A program made the position numbers and the translations under genes. Shown here piece after piece: positions 34,255 to 43,121 of a stretch of 64,000 nt of DNA (positions within the stretch are counted from its first letter, which is position 1; the number at the start of each line of letters is the position of its first letter). The DNA is taken from positions 1 to 64,000 of the forward strand of contig MPNM01000010.1 of the NCBI GenBank assembly GCA_002239025.1. The letters run 5' to 3'. This stretch comes from Chloroflexi bacterium bin125 (GTDB lineage: Bacteria > Chloroflexota > Dehalococcoidia > Bin125). The notes under the pieces are model-generated. The model was not told the origin of the DNA. It worked only from the letters and a program-made list of their open reading frames with translations, and made no database searches.

Positions 34255-35028
34255 TTAGTCGTACTTGGGCTGATCCTCAATGCCGGGCATAACCCAGGTG
34301 ACGAGTTCCGTTGGCGGCTCGGCGAAGGTCAGGCCCTCCATGTTGGGCTGGACTCCGCTGAGGGTGAGCTTGTACTCCTCAATGTACTCAGGATCGCCGT
34401 CCACCATGCGAAATGGTCGGTCGTGGCCTGGGTAGAGGAGGTCGGAGGCGCTCATCACTCGAGCAATGGATTCGTTGGCCTGGGACTCGCTGTAGAAGAC
34501 GAGCGGGCTGCGTCCCGCCTTGCCCACAGCGGCGGTGTGCATAGCGTCGCCAGTCAGTCCGGCGACCCCCGCCTCGGTCTCGACCAGCAGGCCGATGCTG
34601 CCCGGCGAGTGTCCGGGCAGGTGAATCACACGAACCCCCTTGGCCAGATCGTCGCCATCGTTGACCTCGGTCATTAGGTGAGTTTCAATCGCGGCACCGG
34701 TCCACTGCGGGGTGGCCCAGTCGTTGACGTGCGGCTCGGACGCGTACTTGCGCTCGTGTGGGTGGATCGCCATGGGCACGTCGGGGAAGGCGTCGAAGTT
34801 CTGGACGTGGTCCCAGTGGGCGTGGGTCATGAAGACAAGGTCGATGTCGGAAACGCCGAGCCCTCGCGCGGCGAGCTGTTCCTGGAGCTGGACGCGTCGT
34901 CCGACGTGGGCGGTATCGACGAGGATGCGGCGTCCGTCGGATTCGACCAGGATCACCGCGCAGAATGCGGGCGTGCCGGAGTCGGTGCCGAACGAGTAGC
35001 CGGGGAGCAGGATGTCTACGGTTGCCAT
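34255..35028 (-). CDS. MBL fold metallo-hydrolase, N-acyl homoserine lactonase-like
   Basis: A 257-residue metallo-beta-lactamase-fold hydrolase. The zinc-binding motif THAHWDH lies near residues 70-75, followed by the His in HLPGHSPGS, Asp in LTGDAMH and His in YPGHDRPF. The spacing fits the lactonase/quorum-quenching branch, though many members act on other lactones or esters. No good ribosome-binding site is evident before ATG. It lies between a REP pair and a cluster of family A repeats. Confidence 0.88.
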   Translation of the reverse strand: MATVDILLPGYSFGTDSGTPAFCAVILVESDGRRILVDTAHVGRRVQLQEQLAARGLGVSDIDLVFMTHAHWDHVQNFDAFPDVPMAIHPHERKYASEPHVNDWATPQWTGAAIETHLMTEVNDGDDLAKGVRVIHLPGHSPGSIGLLVETEAGVAGLTGDAMHTAAVGKAGRSPLVFYSESQANESIARVMSASDLLYPGHDRPFRMVDGDPEYIEEYKLTLSGVQPNMEGLTFAEPPTELVTWVMPGIEDQPKYD

Positions 35029-35077
35029 TTCTAGGAGTCTTTCGTCTCATGTCGTATGGGGGTTGCGCTCGATCTTT

Positions 35078-35216
35078 GCTCCCCCTCGCAGGGGGAGCTG
35101 TCGCGGAGCGATTGAGGGGGTCCCTTCGGCCGTTGCCCCCCTCTGCCTTCGGCATCTCCCCCCGCAAGCGGGGGGAGAAAAGAGATCGGTGCGGCAGCTC
35201 CCCCAAGGGGGGAGCC
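35078..35216. repeat. Cluster of three G/C-run palindromic repeats (family A)
   Basis: Three hairpin units in a row: GCTCCCCCTCGCAGGGGGAGC, then CCCCCCTCTGCCTTCGGCAT with CTCCCCCCGCAAGCGGGGGGAG, then AGCTCCCCCAAGGGGGGAGC. It separates two leftward genes. Confidence 0.85.
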
Positions 35217-35226
35217 CTTGTCTTGT

Positions 35227-36480
35227 CTAGTCGCCAGATCCTGCCGCAGCGCCAGCCGCGACGCGGGCCTGGGCGGCTTCGTCGTAGTTGATGCTGACGG
35301 GCGGTTCGGAGTCGAATGGGCCGTCGAGGTCGAGTTCGGCTCCCATGTCTCGGAGGGCGGGCATGACCTCGGTGCCGAGCAGCTCAATGCAGCGCATCGA
35401 GTCCTCGTGTGTGACTCGGCCGTCGTTGCCCCAGAGGGCGAGGATGCCGGGTCGGGTTTCTTCGAGGATGGTGCGCAGTTTGCGGATGCACTCGTCCGGC
35501 GTGCCGGCGATGATCTGCATGTTTTCGATCTGGTTGTCGAAGGACTGCGCGCGCGGCGGCGGGCGGCGGCCATTCATGACTTCGACCAGCGCCTCGCGGT
35601 TGCGCGGCGATGCGTATCCCGCGGGGTTTGACCAAACCGGGTGCGCGAGTCCGGTGAACTCGCCCTGCATCCACATGAACTGGGATGCGTTTTCCATCGC
35701 CTTCTCGGTGGTGTCGGCGACGTGGACGCGGAGCAGGTAGCCACGATTCTCGGGGCCCGGGTCGTAGCCGACCTCGTGGGCTGCGTCGTCGTAGGTGTTC
35801 CAGATGCGCTTGGTCGCTTCGATGGTGGTGTTCAGCGCGATGTACGGGTAGCGGTGCTTGGCTGCCCAGACCACGGTCTCGCGAGAGAGCACGCCGGGAA
35901 TCCAGATGCGCGGGTGCGGCTGCTGCATTGGCAGCGCCCACGGGTTGACCACGCGGTGCTGGTAGTGCCGACCCTCCCAGCGGAACGGGCCGGGTCGCGT
36001 CCAGGCCTCGACGATCAGGTCGTGGGCTTCCTCGAAGCGCTCACGGTTGAAGGCCGGATTGACACCGGTCGCGAGCTGCTCGGTGCCGCCGCCGCGGACG
36101 AATCCAGAGACCAGGCGTCCTCCCGAGATCATGTCGATCATGGCCAGCTCTTCGGCCAGGCGGATCGGATTCTCGGCCAATGGCAGCGGATTGCCCAGCA
36201 AGACGATCTTGACGCGCTCGGTGGCGCCGGCCAGAACCGAGGCCCAGATGTTGCACTTGGCCTGCATGCAGAAGGGCGCGTTGTGGTGCTCGTTGAGCAT
36301 GATCCCGTCAACGCCGACTTCCTCGGCCAGCTTGTACTCGGTCAGGCGGTCGTTGTAGAGCTGCGAGCCGGCGACAGGGTCGAAGTTGGAGTTGGAGAAC
36401 AGCAGCGCGGTCACGCCCTCCTCGGCGGCGTGCTCGTCGTAGGCCGACATCGGCTGCTCGGTGAAGTACATCAGGTGCAT
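35227..36480 (-). CDS. LLM class flavin-dependent oxidoreductase (luciferase-like monooxygenase)
   Basis: A 417-residue bacterial-luciferase-fold protein. It contains GVDGIMLNEHHNAPF, RVKIVLLGNPLPLAENPIRL and SGGRLVSGFVRGGGTE, typical of FMN-dependent monooxygenases of the limonene-monooxygenase-like branch. At more than 400 residues it is longer than the F420 type at 16041, with a C-terminal extension. GGAG six bases before ATG at 36480 supports the start. Such proteins are greatly expanded in SAR202 genomes, where they are thought to attack recalcitrant organic matter. Confidence 0.9.
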   Translation of the reverse strand: MHLMYFTEQPMSAYDEHAAEEGVTALLFSNSNFDPVAGSQLYNDRLTEYKLAEEVGVDGIMLNEHHNAPFCMQAKCNIWASVLAGATERVKIVLLGNPLPLAENPIRLAEELAMIDMISGGRLVSGFVRGGGTEQLATGVNPAFNRERFEEAHDLIVEAWTRPGPFRWEGRHYQHRVVNPWALPMQQPHPRIWIPGVLSRETVVWAAKHRYPYIALNTTIEATKRIWNTYDDAAHEVGYDPGPENRGYLLRVHVADTTEKAMENASQFMWMQGEFTGLAHPVWSNPAGYASPRNREALVEVMNGRRPPPRAQSFDNQIENMQIIAGTPDECIRKLRTILEETRPGILALWGNDGRVTHEDSMRCIELLGTEVMPALRDMGAELDLDGPFDSEPPVSINYDEAAQARVAAGAAAGSGD

Positions 36481-36528
36481 AGGAGGCTCCGTTCGATGCG
36501 GTGTCGTGGGGCAGTCTAGCGGTCGGGC

Positions 36529-36534
36529 TAGGCT
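36529..36534 (+). promoter_or_regulatory. Leaderless -10 element TAGGCT for higBA
   Basis: TAGGCT, six bases (ACGTCG), then GTG at 36541; no Shine-Dalgarno sequence. Confidence 0.55.
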
Positions 36535-36540
36535 ACGTCG

Positions 36541-36819
36541 GTGATCACACACTTCGCCGACCGACGGCTTCGAGACTTTCACCTGCGCGGCGTCGGACGC
36601 CGACTGCCGCCGCAGATGCTCGATGCGATTGAGGAGATTCTGGACGACCTGGACCACGCAGTATCGCCGCGAGACATGAACCGTCCCGGCTATCGACTGC
36701 ACCAGCTGTCGGGCGACATGGCCGGACTATGGTCCGTTCGCGTCACTGGGAACTGGAGAATCGTGTTTCGCTTCGATGGACCGGATGTCCGCGATGTACG
36801 CTTGATTGACTACCACTAG
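36541..36819 (+). CDS. higB: HigB-like type II toxin (RelE/ParE superfamily)
   Basis: A 92-residue toxin of the HigB (YgjN) type that would cleave mRNA on the ribosome. It contains KILDDLDHAVSPRDM-like helices, PGYRLHQLSGDMAGLWSVRV and the signature NWRIVFRFD, with a final DYH. The start is GTG directly after the leaderless TAGGCT promoter. As usual for HigBA, the toxin gene comes first, followed 13 bases later by the antitoxin. Confidence 0.92.
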   Translation: MITHFADRRLRDFHLRGVGRRLPPQMLDAIEEILDDLDHAVSPRDMNRPGYRLHQLSGDMAGLWSVRVTGNWRIVFRFDGPDVRDVRLIDYH

Positions 36820-36832
36820 GGAGATTTGCGTC

Positions 36833-37117
36833 GTGACTCGAGCCAACCCAACGCACCCCGGTCGCTCACTATTCCATAGCTGCATTGAACCGCTCAACCT
36901 CACCGTCGCTGAGGCGGCAGCGCATCTCAAAGTGGAAGTGTCCGCACTCCAAGCCATCTGCGATGGGCAGGCTCCGATCACCCCCGACATGGCGGTCCGC
37001 TTCGAGCAGGCCTTTGGCAGCACGGCAGAGTTCTGGCTCAGACGCCAAGCCAGCCACGACCTTGTCCGAGTCCGCCGCTCCTGCGACAAGATTAAGCGGC
37101 TGGAAGTCGCTGCGTAG
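36833..37117 (+). CDS. higA: HigA-type antitoxin (HTH)
   Basis: A 94-residue antitoxin with the HigA addiction-module pattern: NPTHPGRSL near the start, a Xre-like helix-turn-helix (LTVAEAAAHLKVEVSALQAI) and FGSTAEFWLRRQ. It should bind HigB and repress the operon. GTG at 36833 is chosen because AGGGAG lies nine bases upstream; a longer TTG start would overlap the toxin stop. The gene end is three bases from the convergent Uma2 gene. Confidence 0.9.
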   Translation: MTRANPTHPGRSLFHSCIEPLNLTVAEAAAHLKVEVSALQAICDGQAPITPDMAVRFEQAFGSTAEFWLRRQASHDLVRVRRSCDKIKRLEVAA

Positions 37118-37120
37118 TAG

Positions 37121-37807
37121 CTATTCGGTCTCGGACGCTGCAGCCTCGGCCCGATCGACCAGTTCCCAGATAGGTTCGAAATCGAAGCTGAAGCCGTCGA
37201 TGGGTGTTTCGCCTGCGACCGTCGAGGGCCGCTCCAACTTCTCCGGCCCCTGGTCCGGCCGATAGATCCAAACGTCGCGATTTTGTGGGTCGATGAGCCA
37301 ACCGAGATGGGCGCCAAATCGTAGCCAGTCGGTCATTCGTCCTTGCTGAGGTCGGAGATTGTCGTTAGGCGAGCGAACTTCAATCACGAATGCCGGACAA
37401 ATAGGCCAGAATCCTCTGACCGGCGGAACTCCGCCCATTGCTTCAAGCTGTTCCCTGCTGAGCCACGAGAGGTCAGGATTCCGCATCGGCTCGCCGCCGT
37501 CCGGGTCCTTGACATTGAAACTCGAGTCTGCACCGAACGCGCGACTACCGACGCTCTTGGCCCATGCACCGAACGCAATAATCAACTCGGCTGTGATCCA
37601 AAAGCTTGCGCCGCCCGATCCCATGCTCACCACCAGTTCGCCGAAATGGCCGCGTTCGAGTTTCCACTCTGGATTTAGTTGGCACAAGTGCTCGAGCTGC
37701 TCGTCGGTCAACTCCCACTGGTCGGGCAGGCGCAGGGCAAGGATGCCCCGGTGCTCTGGAGCGGGTTCGGCCGAAACTGGCGCAGGCGCAGCGACGGTGG
37801 TGGTCAT
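37121..37807 (-). CDS. Uma2 family (DUF820) restriction-endonuclease-fold protein
   Basis: A 228-residue Uma2/DUF820 protein, a PD-(D/E)xK-fold family common in cyanobacteria and Chloroflexota. NPDLSWLSREQL carries the Asp and FVIEVRSPNDNL the Glu, though the usual Lys two residues on is Arg. The N-terminal 20 residues are Ala/Pro-rich. The start ATG at 37807 has GGAGGAG somewhat far upstream. Biological role of the family is unknown; many copies are typical of mobile-gene-rich genomes. Confidence 0.85.
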   Translation of the reverse strand: MTTTVAAPAPVSAEPAPEHRGILALRLPDQWELTDEQLEHLCQLNPEWKLERGHFGELVVSMGSGGASFWITAELIIAFGAWAKSVGSRAFGADSSFNVKDPDGGEPMRNPDLSWLSREQLEAMGGVPPVRGFWPICPAFVIEVRSPNDNLRPQQGRMTDWLRFGAHLGWLIDPQNRDVWIYRPDQGPEKLERPSTVAGETPIDGFSFDFEPIWELVDRAEAAASETE

Positions 37808-37847
37808 CCGGACTGTGTGCTCTCCTCCATGACCTCCATTGTATGGA

Positions 37848-38612
37848 CTAACCCACGATCGCCTCGGCAAGAGCCTCGGCGGCGTCCGACTCCAGGTTGT
37901 GGCCTCCGGGGATTTCGATGAGTTCTGCGTCTCCTAGCAGTTCGACGTATTGCTGGGCGGCGGCAGAGGGGACGACGGTGTCTCCGGTCCCTCGAATCAC
38001 TTTGCTCTTGACGGTCACATTCTTGAGCAGATGGGGGAGCGTCTGGCTGTAGAGGAAGGGCTTCCAGGCGACCCTGGCGGTCATTTCGCGGTTTGCGTCC
38101 CAGTCGATCAGTTGCTCGGTTGAGACTTCTTCTCCGTAGAGGGCGTCGAAGGTGGCTGGATCGGCGAAGCAGGATTTGACGTAGTCGGCGTGAGCTTCGA
38201 GGAACTGGTCGCGGATTTCGCCTTCGCTGGGTTGCAGACCCATGGCGTTGACCAGGACGAGGCTCGTGATTCGCGATTGGTTGGCCGTCGCCATCTCTGC
38301 GGCGATGTAGCCGCCGAAGCCAAGGCCGACGACCGTTGCGTCGCCGACGCCGAGTTCGTCCAGGACGAGCGAACAGACGGCAGCAAGATCGCGGACGCTG
38401 CGCATCCAGTCGCCGCGTTCGGTGCCGTCCCAACCTGGCAGCGTGGGCAGGATGACATCGTTGTTGGCCGACAGCGCGTTGTGGAACTCGAGCCAGCCGG
38501 GATTGCCCGTCTCGTGGTGAATGACGAGGATGCTGGGGCCGTCGCCGCCGCGGCGAACCTGGATCGGGAGGCCGGCGACCTCGATGGTGGACTCGGTGTA
38601 CCCGTCGGACAT
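37848..38612 (-). CDS. Alpha/beta hydrolase-fold protein lacking the nucleophile Ser
   Basis: A 254-residue protein with the alpha/beta hydrolase layout: LVIHHETGNPGW loop, LPTLPGWDGTERG, elbow VVGLGFGGYIAAEM, IRGTGDTVVP and PGGHNLESD. The nucleophile position in the G-x-S-x-G elbow is Gly (GLGFGG), so normal ester hydrolysis is unlikely. It may be a cofactor-free lyase or oxygenase-like member, or an inactive relative. AGAGG precedes ATG; the open frame further upstream crosses a repeat. It reads leftward just upstream of the Uma2 gene. Confidence 0.8.
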   Translation of the reverse strand: MSDGYTESTIEVAGLPIQVRRGGDGPSILVIHHETGNPGWLEFHNALSANNDVILPTLPGWDGTERGDWMRSVRDLAAVCSLVLDELGVGDATVVGLGFGGYIAAEMATANQSRITSLVLVNAMGLQPSEGEIRDQFLEAHADYVKSCFADPATFDALYGEEVSTEQLIDWDANREMTARVAWKPFLYSQTLPHLLKNVTVKSKVIRGTGDTVVPSAAAQQYVELLGDAELIEIPGGHNLESDAAEALAEAIVG

Positions 38613-38693
38613 GATGGCGGCCTCTCGCTGCTTCGTCAGAATTGCGCTGTCGTGCGGCATGGTAAGGCAGGATGACCGGTGACCTTCCGCTGG

Positions 38694-38699
38694 TAGGCT
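38694..38699 (+). promoter_or_regulatory. Candidate -10 element TAGGCT for pepN
   Basis: TAGGCT seven bases before an ATG at 38707 that is in frame with pepN. Transcription would begin close to 38706 and the mRNA leader would contain a family A repeat. Confidence 0.4.
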
Positions 38700-38723
38700 C
38701 GCTGCTATGGCGGGGTTGCCGGA

Positions 38724-38771
38724 AGCCCCCCTCTGCCTTCGGCATCTCCCCCCGCAGAGCGGGGGGAGAAA
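38724..38771. repeat. G/C-run palindromic repeat (family A) in the pepN leader
   Basis: GCCCCCCTCTGCCTTCGGCA then TCTCCCCCCGCAGAGCGGGGGGAGA. Its strong hairpin lies 60 bases before the pepN start codon. Confidence 0.85.
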
Positions 38772-38829
38772 AGACAAGTGCGGCAGCTCCGCCCGATTCC
38801 AGTGGGGGAGAGTGGAACAGGGGATTTCG

Positions 38830-41412
38830 ATGGCGAACGGAACTACGACGGACACACTGAACGTGTTGAGCGAAGCCGAAGCGCAAGAGCGGGCTGGGCG
38901 CGTGTCTGCTGTTGGGTACACGCTGGAGCTGAGCCTGACCAAGGGTTCGCCAAGCTATGAAGGATCGCTGAGCGTTCGCTTTGAGCTCTCGGATCCGTCG
39001 GCCGGTACGTTCCTCGACTGCACGTCGAAATCGATCAACTCGCTGACAGTCAACGGTTCGACGGTCGATGTGAAGCATGAGCGCAATCGCCTGTACCTCG
39101 ACGGCGCCGACCTGGCCTCGGAGAACGTGGTTGAGATTTCGTACATCAACGAGTACGACCACATTGGCGCCGGGTTGCACCAGTTTGTCGACCCCGAGGA
39201 CGGCGAGGAGTACCTGTACACGCACTTCGAGCCATATGACGCGCACCGCTTGCTGCCCTGCTTTGACCAGCCCGACATCAAGGCGTCGCTCGATTTGACC
39301 GTGACTGCGCCGTCGGCGTGGGAAGTGGCAGCGAACTATCCGGTGGTGTCGTCATCAGACGCCGGCGACGGGCGAACAACGCATGTCTTCACCGAGACAC
39401 CGCGGATCTCGACGTATCTGTTTGCCTTCATCGCGGGTCCGTACAAGCGCTATGAAGACACGTGGTCGGACGCGTCGGGGGAGACGTCGCTGGGTGTGCT
39501 CTGCCGGGAATCGATTGCTCCTTACTTCGATCCTGACGAGTTCTTCCAGGTCACACGCGACGGTCTGACGTTTTTCTCGGAGTTCTTTGACTTCCGCTAT
39601 CCGTTCGACAAGTACGACCAGGTCTTTGTGCCCGAGTTCAACATGGGCGCGATGGAGAATGTGGGCTGCATCACGTTCTCGGAGCGGATGATCTTCCGCG
39701 ACCCGCCGACCGAAATCCAGCGGCTGAACAGAGCCGAAGTCGTGTTGCACGAGATGGCGCACATGTGGTTCGGCGACCTGGTCACGATGCGCTGGTGGAA
39801 CGACCTGTGGCTGAACGAATCGTTCGCGACCTACATGGCCTATCTGGCGATGGAGCACGCGACGCGCTGGTCGGAGAGCGCCTGGTCGGCGTTCCATGCG
39901 CGGATGAAGGCCTGGGCGTATGAGCAGGATCAACTGCCGACGACGCACCCGATCGCGGGCGATGTGCCCGACACCGATGCGACGTTCCTGAACTTCGACG
40001 GCATCACCTACGGCAAGGGCGCGGCGGTGCTGAAGCAGCTCGTCGCCTTCCTCGGCGCGGACGGCTTCCGCGACGGGATGCGCGACTACTTCCAGACGCA
40101 CGCCTGGGGCAACACGACGCTGGCAGACTTCCTCGCAGCGTTGGAGCGCGGCTCGGGCCGTGAGCTGGGGCGCTGGTCGGAAGCCTGGCTTGAGTCAGCG
40201 GGCGTGAACACGATTGCTCCGCAGTGGGATGTCGCTGAGGGGGCTGTCAATTCCTTCACGATTCAACAGACCGCGCCTGAGGACCATCCAACGCTGCGTC
40301 CTCACCGGACGCAGATTGCGGTCTACGACCGCTCAGAGAGCGGCCCTCAGCTTCGTGATGCACAGCCGGTCGACATCGACGGCGCATCGACTGTCATCGA
40401 GGAGTTGTCGGGTGCGCCGGCTCCGGCGGCGGTGTTCCCCAACCATGACGACCACGCGTTCGCGAAGATTGCTCTGGACGAGCGGACGCTGGCGTTTGTC
40501 CAGGAGGAGCTCGACCGATTTCCGGACGGATTCCAGCGGCTGCTGCTCTGGCACACGTTGTGGGACATGGTTCGTGATCAGCAGTTCTCGGCAGCCGAAT
40601 ACGCGGCGTTGGCGACCGACAAGCTGGCTTCGGAGAACACGCTGGAGATCGCACAGACTGTGGCCTACAACGCCTTGCATGCGGTCGGTTCCTATCTGCC
40701 GGACGACATGCGTCTCGAGAGCGCTGCCGGCCTGTTTGCCTTCGCACGGGAGCGTCTGTTCTCGGCGACCGAGCAGGACTTCCGCATCATGTGGTCGCGG
40801 GTGATGATCGGCGCGGCGCAGAATGTCGAGCACATCGGCGAGGCGCTGCAGTTGGTTGACGAGGGCACCGGAATCGATGGCTTCGAACTCGACCAGGACA
40901 TGCGCTGGTCGCTGATTACCAAGGCGACGGCGTATGGCATGGACGGTGGCTTTGAGCGTCTCGATGCGGAGCTGGAACGCGACGGTTCCGACCGTGGACG
41001 TCGCGCCGCGGAACAGATTCGCACCTCACGTCCCGACGCCGAGGTCAAATCGGCCGCCTGGACTCGCTATCAGGAGGACACCGAGGCCTCACTGCAGATG
41101 CTGACTGCGTCGATGCACGGCTTCTGGTGGCGGCCTCAGGCGGAGCTGCTCGAGGGTTACACCGACCGCTTCTTCGATGAGGTGCGCTCGGTCTTCGACA
41201 AGCGCGACAAGGAGTACGCCTCGCGCTTCTTCGGCGCAATGTATCCCGGTCATATGTCGCCATCGGATCAACTCATCGAGCGCTCGGAAGCGTTGCTCGA
41301 AGAGTTGGGCGACGAGCTGGTCATCCTGTCGCGTCCATTGCGTGAGTCGTTGGACGAAGCAAAGCGGGCTCAGGCATGCCGGGCGTTTGCGGTTGCCCAG
41401 GCAGGGAGTTAA
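38830..41412 (+). CDS. pepN: M1 family metalloaminopeptidase
   Basis: Zinc aminopeptidase of 860 residues that removes N-terminal amino acids from peptides. It has the GAMEN exopeptidase motif (FNMGAMENVG near residue 273) and the zinc site HEMAHMWFGDL with the downstream Glu in NESFATYM near 330. The C-terminal ERAP1-like helical domain is present. Start at 38830 has AGGGGA six bases upstream; the frame is open to an ATG at 38707 through a repeat. Close to the following MOSC gene (2 bases), so co-transcribed. Confidence 0.95.
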   Translation: MANGTTTDTLNVLSEAEAQERAGRVSAVGYTLELSLTKGSPSYEGSLSVRFELSDPSAGTFLDCTSKSINSLTVNGSTVDVKHERNRLYLDGADLASENVVEISYINEYDHIGAGLHQFVDPEDGEEYLYTHFEPYDAHRLLPCFDQPDIKASLDLTVTAPSAWEVAANYPVVSSSDAGDGRTTHVFTETPRISTYLFAFIAGPYKRYEDTWSDASGETSLGVLCRESIAPYFDPDEFFQVTRDGLTFFSEFFDFRYPFDKYDQVFVPEFNMGAMENVGCITFSERMIFRDPPTEIQRLNRAEVVLHEMAHMWFGDLVTMRWWNDLWLNESFATYMAYLAMEHATRWSESAWSAFHARMKAWAYEQDQLPTTHPIAGDVPDTDATFLNFDGITYGKGAAVLKQLVAFLGADGFRDGMRDYFQTHAWGNTTLADFLAALERGSGRELGRWSEAWLESAGVNTIAPQWDVAEGAVNSFTIQQTAPEDHPTLRPHRTQIAVYDRSESGPQLRDAQPVDIDGASTVIEELSGAPAPAAVFPNHDDHAFAKIALDERTLAFVQEELDRFPDGFQRLLLWHTLWDMVRDQQFSAAEYAALATDKLASENTLEIAQTVAYNALHAVGSYLPDDMRLESAAGLFAFARERLFSATEQDFRIMWSRVMIGAAQNVEHIGEALQLVDEGTGIDGFELDQDMRWSLITKATAYGMDGGFERLDAELERDGSDRGRRAAEQIRTSRPDAEVKSAAWTRYQEDTEASLQMLTASMHGFWWRPQAELLEGYTDRFFDEVRSVFDKRDKEYASRFFGAMYPGHMSPSDQLIERSEALLEELGDELVILSRPLRESLDEAKRAQACRAFAVAQAGS

Positions 41413-41414
41413 TC

Positions 41415-42194
41415 ATGCAAATCACCGCTTGCTACACCTATCCCGTCAAGGGGATGACGGCTCATCTGGCGCCTTCGTTGGCGCTTCGGCCTGGTGAGTC
41501 GGTTGTTGGGGATCGGGCGTTCATCTTTGCCTTTGGCAATGCCGATAGCATGGGCGCTCATGGTTGGGTGTCGAAGCGGCAATCGGTGACGATGCTGAAT
41601 ACTCCGTTTCTGCCCTGGATTGAGTCGGGCTGGGACCCGGACGCCCGTGTGCTGTCGGTGACGATCAAGGGACAAACCAAGACAGCCGAGGTCGACAGTC
41701 CGGCCTCGCGGCTCGAACTGTCCGACTGGATGACCGATGTGGTGCTCGGATTGCCTGAAAACCCGCTGCGCGGCCGGCCTGAACGTGAACCATTGCGTCT
41801 GCTTGGCGATGGCGCCGCTCGATTCACCGATCGCGGTCCGACGCAGATTTCGCTGGGCGGTCTGGCCTCTCTGGCGGACTTGTCAGCGAAGGCCGGCGTC
41901 GATGTCGACATGCGCCGCTTCCGGCTCAACTTCTCGGTAGACGGCGTGGACGAGTGGGGTGAGTTTGACTGGGTAGGCAAGCGAGTGCGGATCGGCGAGA
42001 CAGTCGAAATCGACGTGACTGCGCCGATTCAGCGCTGCAACGCGGTCAATGCATCTCCGACCGGCGAAGGTCGCGATCTGGACCTGATGAAGCTGCTGAA
42101 CGACGAGTATGGTCACCTCAACTTTGGCGTCGAAGCCAACGTGATTGTCGGCGGCGACGTGCGAGTCGGCGACGAGATCTCGGTCGTCGCGTGA
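41415..42194 (+). CDS. MOSC domain protein (YcbX-like)
   Basis: A 259-residue protein with the N-terminal MOSC beta-barrel (CYTYPVKGMTAHLA) and the MOSC core. The putative molybdenum-cofactor Cys lies in APIQRCNAVNASPTGEGRDL. Such proteins are related to the MOCO sulfurase C-terminus and to the mARC/YcbX reductases of N-hydroxylated compounds. GGGAG seven bases before ATG supports the start, two bases after pepN. No partner reductase is adjacent. Confidence 0.88.
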   Translation: MQITACYTYPVKGMTAHLAPSLALRPGESVVGDRAFIFAFGNADSMGAHGWVSKRQSVTMLNTPFLPWIESGWDPDARVLSVTIKGQTKTAEVDSPASRLELSDWMTDVVLGLPENPLRGRPEREPLRLLGDGAARFTDRGPTQISLGGLASLADLSAKAGVDVDMRRFRLNFSVDGVDEWGEFDWVGKRVRIGETVEIDVTAPIQRCNAVNASPTGEGRDLDLMKLLNDEYGHLNFGVEANVIVGGDVRVGDEISVVA

Positions 42195-42207
42195 TTGCCT
42201 GATCGCG

Positions 42208-42213
42208 TAATCT
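42208..42213 (+). promoter_or_regulatory. Leaderless -10 element TAATCT
   Basis: TAATCT, six bases (TCCGCC), then ATG at 42220. No Shine-Dalgarno sequence. Confidence 0.55.
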
Positions 42214-42219
42214 TCCGCC

Positions 42220-42975
42220 ATGGAGCGATTTCCCGAGCAGTCGTGGGACCCTCTGGACGAGCGTGTGCCGTCGTGGCTGGCGACCGCAACGGTGACTGAC
42301 GGGGCGCGGATTCCGTATGCATCCAACTATGTGTTTCTGCTCGAGTTGCGACATGACGAGGCGCCGATCCCCGGGTATGCCGTCTACAAGCCGGGCAAAG
42401 GCGAGAATCCGCTCTGGGACTTTCCGCCCAACCTGTACCGGCGCGAGGTGGCGGCGTTTCGCCTGTCGGCAGCGCTCGGTTGGAATCTGATACCGCCGAC
42501 CATCGAGCGTGAAACGGGCATGGAGTACGGCGTTGGATCGTTACAGTCATACATTCCCACGGACTACAGCAGTACGTTTTTCGAGTTACGCGAACAGTAT
42601 GCCGATGACATGCGAAAGTTCGCCCTGTTTGACTGGTTGTCGAACAATGCGGATCGCAAGGGAGGGCACATCCTCAAGGGTGTCGGGGATCATTTGTGGG
42701 GAATCGACAACGGTCTCTCGTTTCATCAGGAAGAGAAGTTAAGAACCGTCATCTGGGACTACGCCGGAGAAGCGATTGCGCCTGATTTGATTGCAGATGT
42801 GGAGGAGCTGATTCCGACCCTGTCTGAGTCAGGCGAGACGGCGGCGGCGCTATCGGACCTGCTCAGCGAAGGCGAAATCGACGTGCTGCGCCGTCGGGCG
42901 GTGCGTGTGCTCGACGAGCGAACGTTGCCCGATCCACCGCAGGGTCGGCGGTCGTATCCCTGGCCGCTGGTTTGA
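42220..42975 (+). CDS. SCO1664 family protein (PI3/PI4-kinase-like fold)
   Basis: A 251-residue kinase-fold protein of the SCO1664 family known from actinobacteria and Chloroflexota. YAVYKPGKGENPLWDFP holds the probable ATP-binding Lys, FDWLSNNADRKGGHIL the catalytic loop (Asp, Asn) and LWGIDNGLSFH the metal-binding Asp. Substrate is unknown. It starts six bases after a TAATCT hexamer, so is probably leaderless and independent of the MOSC gene before it. Confidence 0.85.
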   Translation: MERFPEQSWDPLDERVPSWLATATVTDGARIPYASNYVFLLELRHDEAPIPGYAVYKPGKGENPLWDFPPNLYRREVAAFRLSAALGWNLIPPTIERETGMEYGVGSLQSYIPTDYSSTFFELREQYADDMRKFALFDWLSNNADRKGGHILKGVGDHLWGIDNGLSFHQEEKLRTVIWDYAGEAIAPDLIADVEELIPTLSESGETAAALSDLLSEGEIDVLRRRAVRVLDERTLPDPPQGRRSYPWPLV

Positions 42976-42992
42976 GGTTGTCGTTGAGTGGG

Positions 42993-42998
42993 TAGAAT
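42993..42998 (+). promoter_or_regulatory. Candidate -10 element TAGAAT upstream of the fused CaiB gene
   Basis: TAGAAT seven bases before an ATG at 43006 that opens a 74-codon frame of doubtful coding value. If transcription begins near 43005, the fused CaiB mRNA would have a leader of about 280 bases including a repeat. Confidence 0.4.
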
Positions 42999-43121
42999 CC
43001 ACGGCATGATTCAGACCTTGTGGCTCTGGCGGAATCAAAGTCTCTGCTGCCTGAGGGTGTTGCGGCAGTTCGGCTCCGCTCGCCGATTCCTAGTCTCCGC
43101 TTTACGGAGACCTTTGAAATT

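Noticed and set aside
32241-38612. Possible prophage or genomic island
   Set aside because: Toxin-antitoxin, PIN and Uma2 genes cluster here, but there is no integrase, phage structural gene, tRNA junction or clear base-composition change.
42999-43120. Possible tRNA or small RNA in the gap before the fused CaiB gene
   Set aside because: No cloverleaf, no conserved T-arm sequence, and no CCA-proximal stem could be built.
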